Below are positions 6,928 through 15,519 of a stretch of 35,162 bases of DNA, piece by piece. Both the position numbers and the translations under genes were made by a program. Under the pieces are notes generated by a model. It searched no databases. It was not told where the DNA came from and saw only the letters and a list, made by a program, of their open reading frames with translations. The stretch's first letter is position 1. The number at the start of each line of letters is the position of its first letter. Source of the DNA: Streptomyces inhibens (GTDB lineage: Bacteria; Actinomycetota; Actinomycetes; Streptomycetales; Streptomycetaceae); NCBI RefSeq assembly GCF_003389455.1, contig NZ_QUAC01000053.1, forward strand, positions 49,315 to 84,476, in the 5' to 3' direction.

Positions 6928-8391
6928 GTGCACCTCATGAAGCGACTCACCTCCCTCCGGGCGGACTTCACCGCCTCCCTCGTCGTCTTTCTCGTCGCCG
7001 TCCCGCTGTGCGTGGGGGTGGCGGTCGCCTCCGGCGTACCGGCCGAGCTGGGGCTGGTCACCGGCGTCGTCGGCGGACTGCTGACCGGTCTGCTGCCCGG
7101 CAGCAGCCTGCAGGTCAGCGGCCCCGCCGCCGGTCTGACGGTGCTGGTCTTCGAAGCCGTCAAGGAGTACGGCATCGGCGCACTGGGTGCGCTGGTACTG
7201 GCGGCCGGTGTGCTGCAACTGGCCATGGGCGCCCTGAAGTTGGGGCGCTGGTTCCGGGCGATCTCGGTCGCCGTCGTGCAGGGCATGCTGGCCGGCATCG
7301 GCCTGGTCCTGATCGCCGGACAGCTCTACGCCCTCACCGACGCCAAGGCGCCGGGCAGCGGGCTGGCCAACCTCGGCTCCATGCCCGGCCTGGTCATGGA
7401 CACCGTACGGTCGGGGACCGCGCTGTCCGCGTTCGCCATCGGCGCCGGCACGATCGCCGTCCTGGTGCTGTGGCCCCGTTGGCGCCGCGCCGCACGCGTC
7501 CTGCCCGCGCCGCTGGCCGCGGTCACGCTCGCCACCAGCGCGGTCTGGGCGCTCGATCTGCCGGTCGCACGCGTCCAGGTCAGCGGCCTGCTGGACGCGA
7601 TCCAGCCCCCCGGCCTCGCCGACCTGGGCCGGCTCACCGAGATCGGTGTGCTCGGCACGGTCCTCGCCTTCACGCTCATCGCGTCCGCGGAGTCGCTCTT
7701 CAGCGCCGCCGCGGTCGACCGGCTGCACGACGGGCCGCGTACGGACTACGACAAGGAGCTGATGGCCCAGGGTGCGGGCAACGCCGTCTGCGGTGTCCTC
7801 GGTGCCCTGCCGATGACCGCCGTCATCGTGCGCAGCGCCGCCAATGTCCAGGCGGGCGCGAAGACCAAGGCCTCGCGGGTGCTGCACGGTGTCTGGCTGC
7901 TGGTGTTCGCCGCGGCGTTCCCGGCGGCGCTGGGTGTGGTGCCGGTGGCCGCGCTGGCGGGCATCCTCGTGTACGCGGGCTGGAAGCTCATCCCGCTGCG
8001 CGAGCTGCGGCCCCTGTGGCGCGAACACCGCGGTGAGGCCGTCGTCCTGTTCGTCACCGCCCTCGCGATCGTGACGGTCAATATGTTCGAGGGCGTCCTG
8101 ATCGGCCTTCTGATGGCCGTCGCGAAGACGGCTTGGGAGACCTCCCATGTGCACCTGGAGGTCCACACCCCGGACGACGCCGAGGAGCCGGTGCAGGTAC
8201 GCGCCGTCGGCAATGCCACCTTCCTGCGGCTGCCCAAGATCCTGGACCAGTTGGAGGCGCTGCCCGCCGACCGGGACGTGGAACTGGATCTGAGCGGGCT
8301 GCGGCACCTCGACCACGCCTGCGGCGCCGCGCTGACCAACTGGTCCGAGCAGCACCGCCGTAACCTCCGGGCGGTGGAGCTGGTGTCCTGA
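6928..8391 (+). CDS. SulP-family anion (bicarbonate/sulfate) transporter
   Basis: A 487-residue protein that begins with the SulP signature region (LRADFTASLVVFLVAVPLCVGVAVASGVP, here cited only as the start of segment 1), has 10-12 membrane segments and a short C-terminal STAS-like domain (from about residue 430, with DVELDLSGLRHLDH). The GTG at 6928 is favoured because GAAGG lies five bases upstream; ATG at 6937 is the alternative. It is almost certainly co-transcribed with the carbonic anhydrase, which suggests bicarbonate uptake or CO2 homeostasis over sulfate transport, although the substrate cannot be read from sequence. A strong hairpin follows. Confidence 0.88.
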   Translation: MHLMKRLTSLRADFTASLVVFLVAVPLCVGVAVASGVPAELGLVTGVVGGLLTGLLPGSSLQVSGPAAGLTVLVFEAVKEYGIGALGALVLAAGVLQLAMGALKLGRWFRAISVAVVQGMLAGIGLVLIAGQLYALTDAKAPGSGLANLGSMPGLVMDTVRSGTALSAFAIGAGTIAVLVLWPRWRRAARVLPAPLAAVTLATSAVWALDLPVARVQVSGLLDAIQPPGLADLGRLTEIGVLGTVLAFTLIASAESLFSAAAVDRLHDGPRTDYDKELMAQGAGNAVCGVLGALPMTAVIVRSAANVQAGAKTKASRVLHGVWLLVFAAAFPAALGVVPVAALAGILVYAGWKLIPLRELRPLWREHRGEAVVLFVTALAIVTVNMFEGVLIGLLMAVAKTAWETSHVHLEVHTPDDAEEPVQVRAVGNATFLRLPKILDQLEALPADRDVELDLSGLRHLDHACGAALTNWSEQHRRNLRAVELVS

Positions 8392-8421
8392 CGGGGATCC
8401 GGCGGGCGACGTCGGACAGGA

Positions 8422-8459
8422 GCTCGGGGGCGGTCGCGGTGTCGCGGCCGCCCCCGAGC
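8422..8459. terminator. Bidirectional hairpin between convergent SulP and APC genes
   Basis: A 17-bp stem (8422-8438 with 8443-8459, one G-U type position) closes a 4-nt loop GTGT. It lies 30 bp after the SulP stop and 63 bp after the APC permease stop on the other strand, so it can serve both genes. There is no U-tract, as is usual in Streptomyces. Confidence 0.8.
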
Positions 8460-8522
8460 GCGTGGGCCGGTACCCGCGCCTGTCCCGTACATCCAGCGTC
8501 TGCGCGCTCTCCGGTCGGTTGC

Positions 8523-10001
8523 TCAGCCGCGTTCCGCGTCCACCGTCGTCAGCCGCTCGTACGCCCGTGGATCCCGGCGCCGGATGCGCAGCGCCACGAC
8601 CGGTCCGGCGGCGAAGACGAGCGGCAGGGGTGCCAGCAGGGCGATATTGATGCCCGTCGGCGCGTCCGTCAGCAGGTCGAAGTTGCGGCAGACCAGCACG
8701 ATGAGGACGACGAGACCGGCGCAGGCGGCCAGCGGTGCGGCCACGACGCGCCAGGCGGGCTGCCCGCGGCGGTCGCCGCGGAAGAAGCCGAAGACGGCGA
8801 GGGCGGCCAGCGCCTGCAGCAGCATGATGCCGAGGATGCCGGTGCCGTTGGTCCACAGGAAGGTGACGGCGTACGGGTCCTGGCCGGTGAGGATCGTGGC
8901 GAGCACGACGAGCAGGGCGATCGCCGACTGGAGGAGAACGGCGGCGGCCGGGGAGCGGTGCCGCGCGGTGACCGTGCCGAGGCGGCGGGGCAGCAGGCGT
9001 GCGCGGCCGAGGGCGTAGAAGTAGCGGGTGGCGCCGTTGTGGAAGGCGAGGGTGGCGGCGAAGGCGCTGGTGATGATGAGGAGATGCATGGCGTCGGCGG
9101 CCCAGGCCCCGGCGAAGCGCCGGGTGGCGGCGAAGACCATCTCGGTGCCCGCGGCGGCTTTCGCGACCGCCTGTGCGCGGTCCGCCCCGTAGGCGTTGAT
9201 GATCGTCCAGACGGTGAAGGTGTAGAAGAGCGCGAGGAATCCGACCGCGATACAGGTGGCTCGCGGCACCGAGCGCTCCGGACGGCGCGCCTCCTCGGCG
9301 TAGATCGCGGTGGCCTCGAAGCCGATGAACGCGCCGACGCAGAGGACGAACATGCCGCCGGCGCCCGCGGTGCCGAGGTGCTCCGGCGAGAGCGCACCGA
9401 ACCGGGGGCCGTCGGGCCCGCCTCCGTGCGCGAACACCGCGGCGTCGAAGACCAGCAGGATCAGCACTTCGAGCGCCAGCGCGACACCGAGCACCTTGGC
9501 GCTGAGGGTGACCTTGCGGCAGCCGAGGACACCGATGGCGACGAGCCCGGCCAGCGCCCAGGCCCACCAGGGGACGCGGACGCCGGTCAGATCGCGGAAC
9601 CCGGACCCGGTGAACCAGCCGAACACGGCCAGCAGGCCGACCTCGATGGCGTTGTACGACAGCAGGGCCACATACGCCGAGCCGACGCCGGCCGCCCGGC
9701 CGAGCCCGCGGCCGATGTAGGCGTAGAAGGCGCCGGCGTTGCGGACATGGCGGCTCATCGCGGTGAAGCCCGCGGCGAAGACGATCAGCAGCAGTCCGGA
9801 GAGGAGATAGCCGAGCGCCGCGGCCTGCCCGGCCATCTTGATCGCCACCGGGGCCGCACCGGCCATCACGGTCAGCGGGGCGGCCGCGGCCACGACGAAG
9901 AAGACCAGGTCAGCGGTGCCGATGGCGTTCTGTTCCAGGGTTGGGGCCACGGGTGGCGCGGGGGCCGCGGAGGCTTGCGGCGCGGGCGGCTGGGTACTCA
10001 T
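8523..10001 (-). CDS. APC-superfamily amino acid/polyamine permease
   Basis: A 492-residue protein with about twelve membrane segments and APC features: a Gly-rich first segment (AAAAPLTVMAG), RNAGAFYAYIGRGLG in segment 3, and FIGFEATAIYAEEARRPERSVPRAT after segment 6, which is typical of bacterial APC permeases. It probably imports an amino acid or amine by proton symport, but the substrate is unknown. The ATG at 10001 is chosen because the protein upstream of MSTQPPAPQ shows no conservation-like pattern. It is monocistronic, divergent from the DDN-like gene. Confidence 0.85.
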   Translation of the reverse strand: MSTQPPAPQASAAPAPPVAPTLEQNAIGTADLVFFVVAAAAPLTVMAGAAPVAIKMAGQAAALGYLLSGLLLIVFAAGFTAMSRHVRNAGAFYAYIGRGLGRAAGVGSAYVALLSYNAIEVGLLAVFGWFTGSGFRDLTGVRVPWWAWALAGLVAIGVLGCRKVTLSAKVLGVALALEVLILLVFDAAVFAHGGGPDGPRFGALSPEHLGTAGAGGMFVLCVGAFIGFEATAIYAEEARRPERSVPRATCIAVGFLALFYTFTVWTIINAYGADRAQAVAKAAAGTEMVFAATRRFAGAWAADAMHLLIITSAFAATLAFHNGATRYFYALGRARLLPRRLGTVTARHRSPAAAVLLQSAIALLVVLATILTGQDPYAVTFLWTNGTGILGIMLLQALAALAVFGFFRGDRRGQPAWRVVAAPLAACAGLVVLIVLVCRNFDLLTDAPTGINIALLAPLPLVFAAGPVVALRIRRRDPRAYERLTTVDAERG

Positions 10002-10194
10002 TGGCGAGACCGTAGGCGCGGCGCGGCCCGTGGGAAAGAGCGCATTTCGCGTGCGGGAGGCGCACGGGACGCGACGGCGTGAGCGGGATGATGGTGCCCG
10101 CCGCGGTTGTTGAGGGAAGGACAGACGGTCGTGGGCGGCGGTTCTGCCGGCCGCGGTCGGTTCACACCGGTCTTCGTTGGATGGGACGGACAGC

Positions 10195-10641
10195 ATGCCT
10201 CTTCAGGGTGAGTACGAGCCGAGCCCGGCGCAGTGGGTGCGCGATCAGGTCGCGCTGTACGAGAGCTCCGGCGGTACGGAAGGCACGACGCTGCGCGGGT
10301 TGCCGGTCGTCGTCCTCACCACCCGGGGTGCGAAGAGCGGCAGGATCCGCAAGAGCCCGCTGATGCGGGTGGAGCACGGCGGGTCGTACGCCGCGGTGGC
10401 CTCCATGGGCGGCGCGCCCACGCACCCGGTCTGGTACCACAATGTCGTGGCCGATCCGCGGGTGGAGCTCCAGGACGGCCCGGTGCGCCGGGACATGACG
10501 GCCCGTGAGGTCACAGGTGAGGAGAAGGCGCTGTGGTGGGGGCGCGCGGTCGAGGCGTACCCCGATTACGAGGACTACCAGAAGAAGACGGACCGTCAGA
10601 TCCCGTTGTTCGTGCTGGAGCCGGCGGCCACGGAGCACTGA
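10195..10641 (+). CDS. DDN-like nitroreductase/F420-binding family protein
   Basis: A 148-residue split-beta-barrel protein of the deazaflavin-dependent nitroreductase family. Diagnostic pieces are [21 protein letters not shown], an [26 protein letters not shown] segment (cofactor and core strands), and the C-terminal PLFVLEP. Family members use F420H2 to reduce quinones or enones, though many actinobacterial paralogues are uncharacterised. I prefer ATG at 10195; an in-frame ATG at 10177 also exists. Its stop is 17 bp from the convergent modBC stop, with no room for a separate terminator. Confidence 0.85.
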   Translation: MPLQGEYEPSPAQWVRDQVALYESSGGTEGTTLRGLPVVVLTTRGAKSGRIRKSPLMRVEHGGSYAAVASMGGAPTHPVWYHNVVADPRVELQDGPVRRDMTAREVTGEEKALWWGRAVEAYPDYEDYQKKTDRQIPLFVLEPAATEH

Positions 10642-10658
10642 CCGGGCGCCGTCGGCGC

Positions 10659-12632
10659 TCAGAGTGTCACGAGGGAGACCTCGGTGGCCTTGACGCTGGT
10701 CCATACGGACACCCCGTCGGCGAGGCCGAGTTCAAGGGCGGCCGACGGGGTGATTTCGGCCACCAGATCGGGGGCCTGGTGCGAGGTGACGAGGATCCGC
10801 AGCCGGCTGCCCGCCGAGGTGATCTCCCGTACGGTCCCCGGCCAGACGTTGCGGGGGCTGCCCGCGGGCTTGTCGAGGTGTACGGACACCGCCTCGGGGG
10901 CGATGATCGCCAGGGCCTGGGCGCCGTCGGGGAGTTGGTCGGCGACGACGAGATGGCCGCCGTCGGCCAGCGCAAGGCGGTCGCCGGTGGCGGTGCCCGG
11001 CCAGGCGTTGCGGCCGAGCATCCGGGCGACCCAGGGTGAGTGCGGGTGGCGGGCGACCTCGGCGGGCGGGGCGTCCTGGAGGGCGCGCCCGCCGTCGAGT
11101 ACGAGGACCCGGTCGGCGAGCGAGACCGCTTCGACGGGGTCATGGGTGACGATCAGACAGACGCCGCCGAAGCCCGCGAGATGGCCGCGCAGGGTGTGGC
11201 GGACGTGAGCGCGGGTGGTCTGGTCGAGCGCGGCGAGCGGCTCGTCGAGCAGCAGCAGACGGGGGCGGGCGGCCAACGCCCGGGCGAGGGCGACGCGTTG
11301 GGCCTGTCCGCCGGAGAGCTGGGCGGGCTTGCGGTGCGCGAGGTGGCCGACGCCGAGCCGGTCGAGCCACTGCTGTGCCGCGCGGCGGGCCTCGGCGCGC
11401 GGGGTGCCGTGCGCGCGCAGCCCGTACGCGGTGTTGGTCAGGGCGCTCAGATGCGGGAAGAGCGCGCCGTCCTGGGGGACCCAGGCGACGCCGCGGCGGT
11501 GCGGGGGCAGTGCGCTGACGTCGGTGTCGCCGAGGCGGAGCGCGGCGCGGGCGCGCGGGGTGAGGCCGAGCAGGGCGCGCAGCAGGGTGGTCTTGCCGGC
11601 GCCGTTGGGGCCGACGACGGCGATGGTGGTGCCCGGTTCGGCGTCCAGGGTCAGCTGGTTGAAGCCGGTGACCTCGGCGTGCAGCGGCCAGCGCTCCTGG
11701 GGCGCGGCGGACTGCGCGACGGGCGGGTGGACGCCGGTGGTGGGCGGGGCCGCGGGGTCGGTGTCGTCGGCGGCGCGTGCGCTGCGGGCCGCGCGGTCGG
11801 TGGTGGCGCCGGTCCAGCGGCCGCGCAGACAGATCAGGACGGCCATGGCGATGGCGAGCAGCAGCAGGGAGACGGAGGTGGCGGCGTCCGGGGAGTCCTG
11901 GAGCAGCAGATAGACCTGGAGCGGCAGGGTCTGGGTGGTGCCGGGCAGATTGCCGGCGAAGGTGATCGTCGCGCCGAATTCGCCGAGCGCGCGGGCCCAG
12001 GTCAGCGCGGCGCCGGCGGCGAGGCCGGGGGCGACCATGGGGAGGGTGACGGTGCAGAAGACCCGTACCGGAGAGGCGCCGAGGGAGGCCGCGGTCTCCT
12101 CGTAACGGGGGCGCAGTCCGGCGAGCGTGCCCTCCAGGCTGATGACCAGGAACGGCATCGCGACGAAGGTGGCCGCGACCACCGCGCCCGAGGTGTGGAA
12201 CGGCAGCACGATGCCGAAGGTGTCCTCCAGCCAGGGGCCGAGCAGCCCGCGGCGGCCGAAGCCGAGCAGCAGCGCGACACCGCCGACGGTCGGCGGCAGC
12301 ACCATCGGCAGCAGCACCAGCGAGCGGACCAGCGCCTTGCCGGGGAAGCTGACCCGGGCCAGCAGCCAGGCCAGCGGTACGCCCAGCAGCAGCGACAGCC
12401 CCAGCGCCCAGAAGGACACCAGCAGCGACAGCCGGAGCGCTTCGAGGACGCCCGGGCTGGTCAGATGGGTGCCGAGGTCGCTCCAGGTGGTGCGGGCCAG
12501 GATGCCGACGAGCGGCATCAGCAGGAAGGCGACGGCGACCAGCGCGGGGACGGCCAGCGCGAGGGGGGTACGGGTACCGGGCGCGCGCAGCCTGCCGGCC
12601 CGGGGCGCGGCAGCGGTGCGAGGGCGTCTCAT
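10659..12632 (-). CDS. modBC: Molybdate ABC transporter permease-ATPase fusion (ModB-ModC)
   Basis: The 657 residues form a natural fusion. Residues ~20-275 are a ModB-type permease with the EAA loop EETAASLGASP (177-187). A ~40-residue Ala/Pro linker leads to a ModC ATPase with Walker A GPNGAGKT (~340-347), signature LSGGQ (~438-442), Walker B LLLLDEP (~458-464) and a switch His in VTHDP. The last ~65 residues (NVWPGTV...) are a TOBE/Mop domain that binds oxyanion. The protein would import molybdate or tungstate with the ModA lipoprotein encoded just upstream. A hairpin sits in the 97-bp gap between them. Confidence 0.93.
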   Translation of the reverse strand: MRRPRTAAAPRAGRLRAPGTRTPLALAVPALVAVAFLLMPLVGILARTTWSDLGTHLTSPGVLEALRLSLLVSFWALGLSLLLGVPLAWLLARVSFPGKALVRSLVLLPMVLPPTVGGVALLLGFGRRGLLGPWLEDTFGIVLPFHTSGAVVAATFVAMPFLVISLEGTLAGLRPRYEETAASLGASPVRVFCTVTLPMVAPGLAAGAALTWARALGEFGATITFAGNLPGTTQTLPLQVYLLLQDSPDAATSVSLLLLAIAMAVLICLRGRWTGATTDRAARSARAADDTDPAAPPTTGVHPPVAQSAAPQERWPLHAEVTGFNQLTLDAEPGTTIAVVGPNGAGKTTLLRALLGLTPRARAALRLGDTDVSALPPHRRGVAWVPQDGALFPHLSALTNTAYGLRAHGTPRAEARRAAQQWLDRLGVGHLAHRKPAQLSGGQAQRVALARALAARPRLLLLDEPLAALDQTTRAHVRHTLRGHLAGFGGVCLIVTHDPVEAVSLADRVLVLDGGRALQDAPPAEVARHPHSPWVARMLGRNAWPGTATGDRLALADGGHLVVADQLPDGAQALAIIAPEAVSVHLDKPAGSPRNVWPGTVREITSAGSRLRILVTSHQAPDLVAEITPSAALELGLADGVSVWTSVKATEVSLVTL

Positions 12633-12673
12633 CGCGGTTCCTGGGATCGGGTCGGGCCGGTGGACGGCGGGCG

Positions 12674-12718
12674 GCGCACGGGGCTGTCCACTCCCCCGAG
12701 CCGGACAGTCCCGTGCGC
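12674..12718 (-). terminator. Hairpin between modA and modBC
   Basis: Arms 12674-12689 and 12703-12718 pair over 16 bp with one mismatch around a 13-nt loop. In the transcript it lies just after modA and before modBC. Partial termination here would give more binding protein than transporter, a normal ABC-uptake ratio. Confidence 0.6.
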
Positions 12719-12729
12719 GCCGTACCGGA

Positions 12730-13530
12730 TTACGGCTTCTGGAAGCCCGCCTGCCGCAGGATCTGCTGCGCCTCGGGCGTGCTCAGCCACTTCACGAACG
12801 CGGCGGCGGCAGCGGCGTGCTGGGACGTGTTGAGGGTCGCGGCCGGGTAGGAGGCGACGGCGTTCTGGGCGTCGGGGATGTCGACGGCGTCGACCTTCTT
12901 CGGCGCGGTGGCGGCGTCCGTCTTGTAGACGAGACCGGCGTCGGCCTCGCCGAGTTCGACCTTGCTGAGCACCGCGCGCACGTTGGGCTCCTGGGAGACC
13001 GGTTTGACGTTCAGCTTCTGCGCGTCCAGGACCTGCTTGCTGTAGCGGCCGACCGGCACCTGGGGGGCGGCGAGGACGACCTTCAGCTTGCTGTCGGCGA
13101 GGTCCCTGAGGCTGCCGATCTTCTTGGGGTTGCCCTCACCGGTGGCGATGACCAGGCGGTTCTTGGCGATGACGGTGGGGGTGCCGACGTCCACCTTGAT
13201 CCCGTCCATGGTCTTGGTGTCGGCGGTGACCACGGCGTCGGCGGGGGCACCCTCCCTGACCTGGGCGGCCAGTTCCTGGGAGCCGGCGAAGGAGAAGTTC
13301 ACCTTCGTGCCCGCGTGCTCCTTCTCGTACACCGCGCCGGCCTTCTTGAAGACATCGGTCAGCGACGAGGCGGCCAGCACGGTGAGCTCCGTCTTGGCGG
13401 CGCTGGTGCCGGACTTCTTGGCGCCGTCGTCCTTCTTGTCGTCGTTGCCGCCGCAGGCGGCGAGCGGGACGAGGAGGGCGGCGGTCACGATCGCGGCGGC
13501 GGCGCGGCGCCCGGTGAAGAGCTGGGACAT
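12730..13530 (-). CDS. modA: Molybdate-binding lipoprotein ModA
   Basis: A 266-residue periplasmic-type binding protein. A lipoprotein signal (VPLAAC, lipid-modified C26) is followed by a Lys/Asp-rich linker and the ModA fold: [13 protein letters not shown] (first oxyanion-binding serines), [13 protein letters not shown], and later [12 protein letters not shown]. It captures molybdate outside the membrane and delivers it to the ModBC fusion encoded downstream. Upstream on the same strand, after 167 bp, is the HTH-TOBE regulator gene. Confidence 0.95.
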   Translation of the reverse strand: MSQLFTGRRAAAAIVTAALLVPLAACGGNDDKKDDGAKKSGTSAAKTELTVLAASSLTDVFKKAGAVYEKEHAGTKVNFSFAGSQELAAQVREGAPADAVVTADTKTMDGIKVDVGTPTVIAKNRLVIATGEGNPKKIGSLRDLADSKLKVVLAAPQVPVGRYSKQVLDAQKLNVKPVSQEPNVRAVLSKVELGEADAGLVYKTDAATAPKKVDAVDIPDAQNAVASYPAATLNTSQHAAAAAAFVKWLSTPEAQQILRQAGFQKP

Positions 13531-13666
13531 GAGGCGGGACTCCTTGTGACGCGGGACGACAGGGATCGTCCGAGCGGATGGGAAAAGCCGCGCCGTGGAC
13601 GGGCGACGCCGCTGAAATGAGGCAGCCGACCGGTGGGGACGGTAGGTGCGGTGCGGGGCGGGTGGT

Positions 13667-13706
13667 ACCGCGGTGGATCAGCTGCGACCGCGGTGGATCA
13701 GCTGCG
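13667..13706. repeat. Perfect 20-bp tandem duplication across a stop codon
   Basis: The 20-bp unit at 13667-13686 is repeated exactly at 13687-13706. The second copy contains the last codons and TGA stop (13698-13700) of the HTH-TOBE gene; the first lies just beyond it. It is probably a recent slippage duplication. It does not alter the protein. Confidence 0.8.
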
Positions 13707-14093
13707 GTCGATATGCACGCTGGTGGACTTCACGCGGGCGGTGGCCTGCATGCCGACCTCCAGGCCCAGTTCCTCCACCGCTTCCCGGGTCAGCAGGGAC
13801 ACCAGGCGGTGCGGACCGGCCTGGATCTCGACCTGGGCGGCGACATCGCCGAGCTTGACGGCGGTGACGATGCCCGGGAAGGCGTTGCGGGCGGAGGTGT
13901 ACGAGGCGTCGTCCTCACCGGTGCCGTTCTGCGCCACCTCGATGGAGAAGGCGGCCAGATCGCGGCCGTCGATGAGGCGGCGGCCGCCGTCGTCGCGATG
14001 GGTCGCGACCTTGCCGGCGTCCGCCCAGCGGCGGGCGGTGTCCGGGCTGACGCCCAGCAACCGCGCCGCCTGGCCGATCGTATAGGACTGCAT
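13698..14093 (-). CDS. HTH-TOBE molybdate-responsive regulator (first copy)
   Basis: A 131-residue protein. Residues 1-50 are a MerR/excisionase-like helix-turn-helix (YTIGQAARLLGVSPDTARRWAD). Residues ~70-130 are a single TOBE/Mop domain (ARNAFPGIVTAVKLGDVAAQVEIQ ... VKSTSVHI), the fold that binds molybdate in ModE and molbindins. It probably senses molybdate and regulates the adjacent modA-modBC and molbindin genes. The start at 14093 is set by the HTH; no Shine-Dalgarno precedes it, but a promoter ends seven bases upstream, which suggests a leaderless mRNA. A close paralogue lies at 20929-21336. Confidence 0.85.
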   Translation of the reverse strand: MQSYTIGQAARLLGVSPDTARRWADAGKVATHRDDGGRRLIDGRDLAAFSIEVAQNGTGEDDASYTSARNAFPGIVTAVKLGDVAAQVEIQAGPHRLVSLLTREAVEELGLEVGMQATARVKSTSVHIDRS

Positions 14094-14100
14094 GTGCGAC

Positions 14101-14130
14101 AAGATAGGCGACTTTGGCTCGCATTTGCAA
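14101..14130 (-). promoter_or_regulatory. Promoter of the first HTH-TOBE gene (leaderless)
   Basis: On the minus strand, TTGCAA (14130-14125), an 18-nt spacer and TATCTT (14106-14101) end seven bases before the ATG at 14093. Transcription would then begin at or next to the A of the start codon, in keeping with the missing ribosome site. Confidence 0.55.
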
Positions 14131-14307
14131 TTCATAAGGCGAAGCTATATGGCAGATGCCAGGCCCCTTGGAGGAAGGGACAAAGGCCCGACGCCCGGCT
14201 CGCACTCAACCTCGCATACCGGGAGGAAGTGGCTAGAGTACTGACGACAGAACGGAAGAATCCCGACATTTCGCTCCGACCTTCCTCTTCCCCGGTGAGG
14301 CACTTCC

Positions 14308-14727
14308 ATGAGCCTGAGCATCCGTAACCAGATTCCCGGCACCGTCGTCTCCGTCACCCCCGGCGAGGTCATGGCAACCGTCAAGGTCCGTCTGACGAGC
14401 GGCCAGGAGATCACCGCCGCGATCACCCTGGAGGCGGTCAACGAGCTCGGCATCGAGGAGGGTTTCGAGGTACGCACGCTGATCAAGTCCACCGAGGTCG
14501 CGCTCGCCACCGGCGCGGTCGACGGCCTCAGCATCCGTAACCAGATCCCCGGCACGGTCACCCATATCGCCACCGGTGGCGCGATGGCCGGCGTCAAGGT
14601 CGCCGTCGCGGGTGGCGAGCTGACCGCCGCGATCACCAAGGACGCGGTCGAGGACCTGGGTCTGACCACGGGTTCCGAGGTCACCGCGCTGATCAAGTCG
14701 ACCGAGATCTCGCTCGCCGCCGCCTGA
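14308..14727 (+). CDS. mop: Molbindin with two Mop/TOBE domains
   Basis: A 139-residue protein made of two tandem ~68-residue Mop domains. Both begin LSIRNQIPGTV and end LIKSTEVALA/LIKSTEISLA, so they arose by duplication. Di-Mop molbindins bind up to eight molybdate ions per assembly and buffer intracellular molybdate. GAGG lies nine bases before the ATG. The gene is divergent from the HTH-TOBE regulator, and a TAGAGT at 14234-14239 could be its -10 element. It is probably controlled by that regulator. Confidence 0.92.
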   Translation: MSLSIRNQIPGTVVSVTPGEVMATVKVRLTSGQEITAAITLEAVNELGIEEGFEVRTLIKSTEVALATGAVDGLSIRNQIPGTVTHIATGGAMAGVKVAVAGGELTAAITKDAVEDLGLTTGSEVTALIKSTEISLAAA

Positions 14728-14784
14728 GCGCGCCGTGCCGCCAAGTCCCCCGCCGACCGGGGGCTTCGGCATTTCCGGCGGCCG

Positions 14785-15303
14785 CTACGACAGCTCCGGC
14801 GGGTCACAGACGCCGACCCAGATGCCGGTGATCGCGCTGATGTAGCGCGCCCCGCAACGGTCGGAGGGCACCACGAGCTGGCTGCCCGCCTCGTCCAGCC
14901 GGCGCCCGTCCATGGCCGTGGCCAGCAGGATCGGCGCATCGCCGAAGTCGGGGTCGATCTCCGCCCAGGACAGCACCGTGTGGTGCCCGTCCCCGCCCGT
15001 GACGGCCAGCAGGTAGCGGGAGCGGTCCTTGCGCCGCCGGGCGTCGAAGGCCGGGCCCGCCTCGTCGAGGACGTCCCGCAGCAGCGGCCCTTCGAAGGTG
15101 TGGTGCTGCGGCCCGTTGGTCGCGCAGTCGAAGACCACCTCGGCACGCCGCTGCGGCCACCGCTCCCGCAGATCCCCGACGGTCAGCGTGAGCGGCCGGC
15201 GCAGCTGACCGCGGATCAGAAAGCGCCGGGGACCGGCTGACACGGAACCCCCGGGCGTCGGGCGTACGGCGGTGGTGCGGGACGGCGGGCTGAGTCGGCT
15301 CAT
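14785..15303 (-). CDS. Small molybdopterin-binding (sulfite-oxidase-fold) protein
   Basis: A 172-residue version of the oxidoreductase molybdopterin-binding domain. C60 in VVFDCATNG sits where the molybdenum-coordinating cysteine of sulfite oxidase/YedY proteins lies. It is followed by HHTFEGPLLRDVLDEAG and a C-terminal DRCGARYISAITGIWVGV, matching the family end. It is shorter than full sulfite oxidases, with no dimerisation, heme or Tat segment, and it could be a cytoplasmic minimal enzyme. AAGGGGG precedes the ATG. It fits the molybdenum island. The substrate is unknown. Confidence 0.75.
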   Translation of the reverse strand: MSRLSPPSRTTAVRPTPGGSVSAGPRRFLIRGQLRRPLTLTVGDLRERWPQRRAEVVFDCATNGPQHHTFEGPLLRDVLDEAGPAFDARRRKDRSRYLLAVTGGDGHHTVLSWAEIDPDFGDAPILLATAMDGRRLDEAGSQLVVPSDRCGARYISAITGIWVGVCDPPELS

Positions 15304-15519
15304 TCGAGTCCCCCTTGGGGCGATCCACGCGGCGGCTGCCTCCCTGTGATGCCCGACCGGTCCGCCGCTGAATCTCGGATGCCACCCTCCGCCGCATTTT
15401 GCCCTTGCTGGTGTGAGGCAAAAGGGGCCAAGAGGGCGGCATATCCAGGACGAGAATTACGCCACCCCACGCCACCCGTGCCGCGCTACGCCGCCCAGGC
15501 CGCTCGCCGTCCGGTCGCC

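Noticed and set aside
6886..9567. 893-residue open frame on the minus strand across SulP and the APC permease
   Set aside because: It is antisense to, or in another frame from, two well-recognised transporters. Its Arg/Gly/His-rich composition is typical of high-GC shadow frames.
8439..10082. 547-residue open frame opposite the APC permease
   Set aside because: It is the mirror of a clear permease, with low-complexity Gly/Glu/Arg sequence and no ribosome site.
12674..12718. Molybdenum-cofactor riboswitch upstream of modBC
   Set aside because: Only a simple hairpin is visible; no multi-stem aptamer was recognised.
11040..12833. 597-residue open frame opposite modBC
   Set aside because: It is Gly/Gln/Arg-rich shadow sequence with no homology pattern, opposite a fully recognised transporter.
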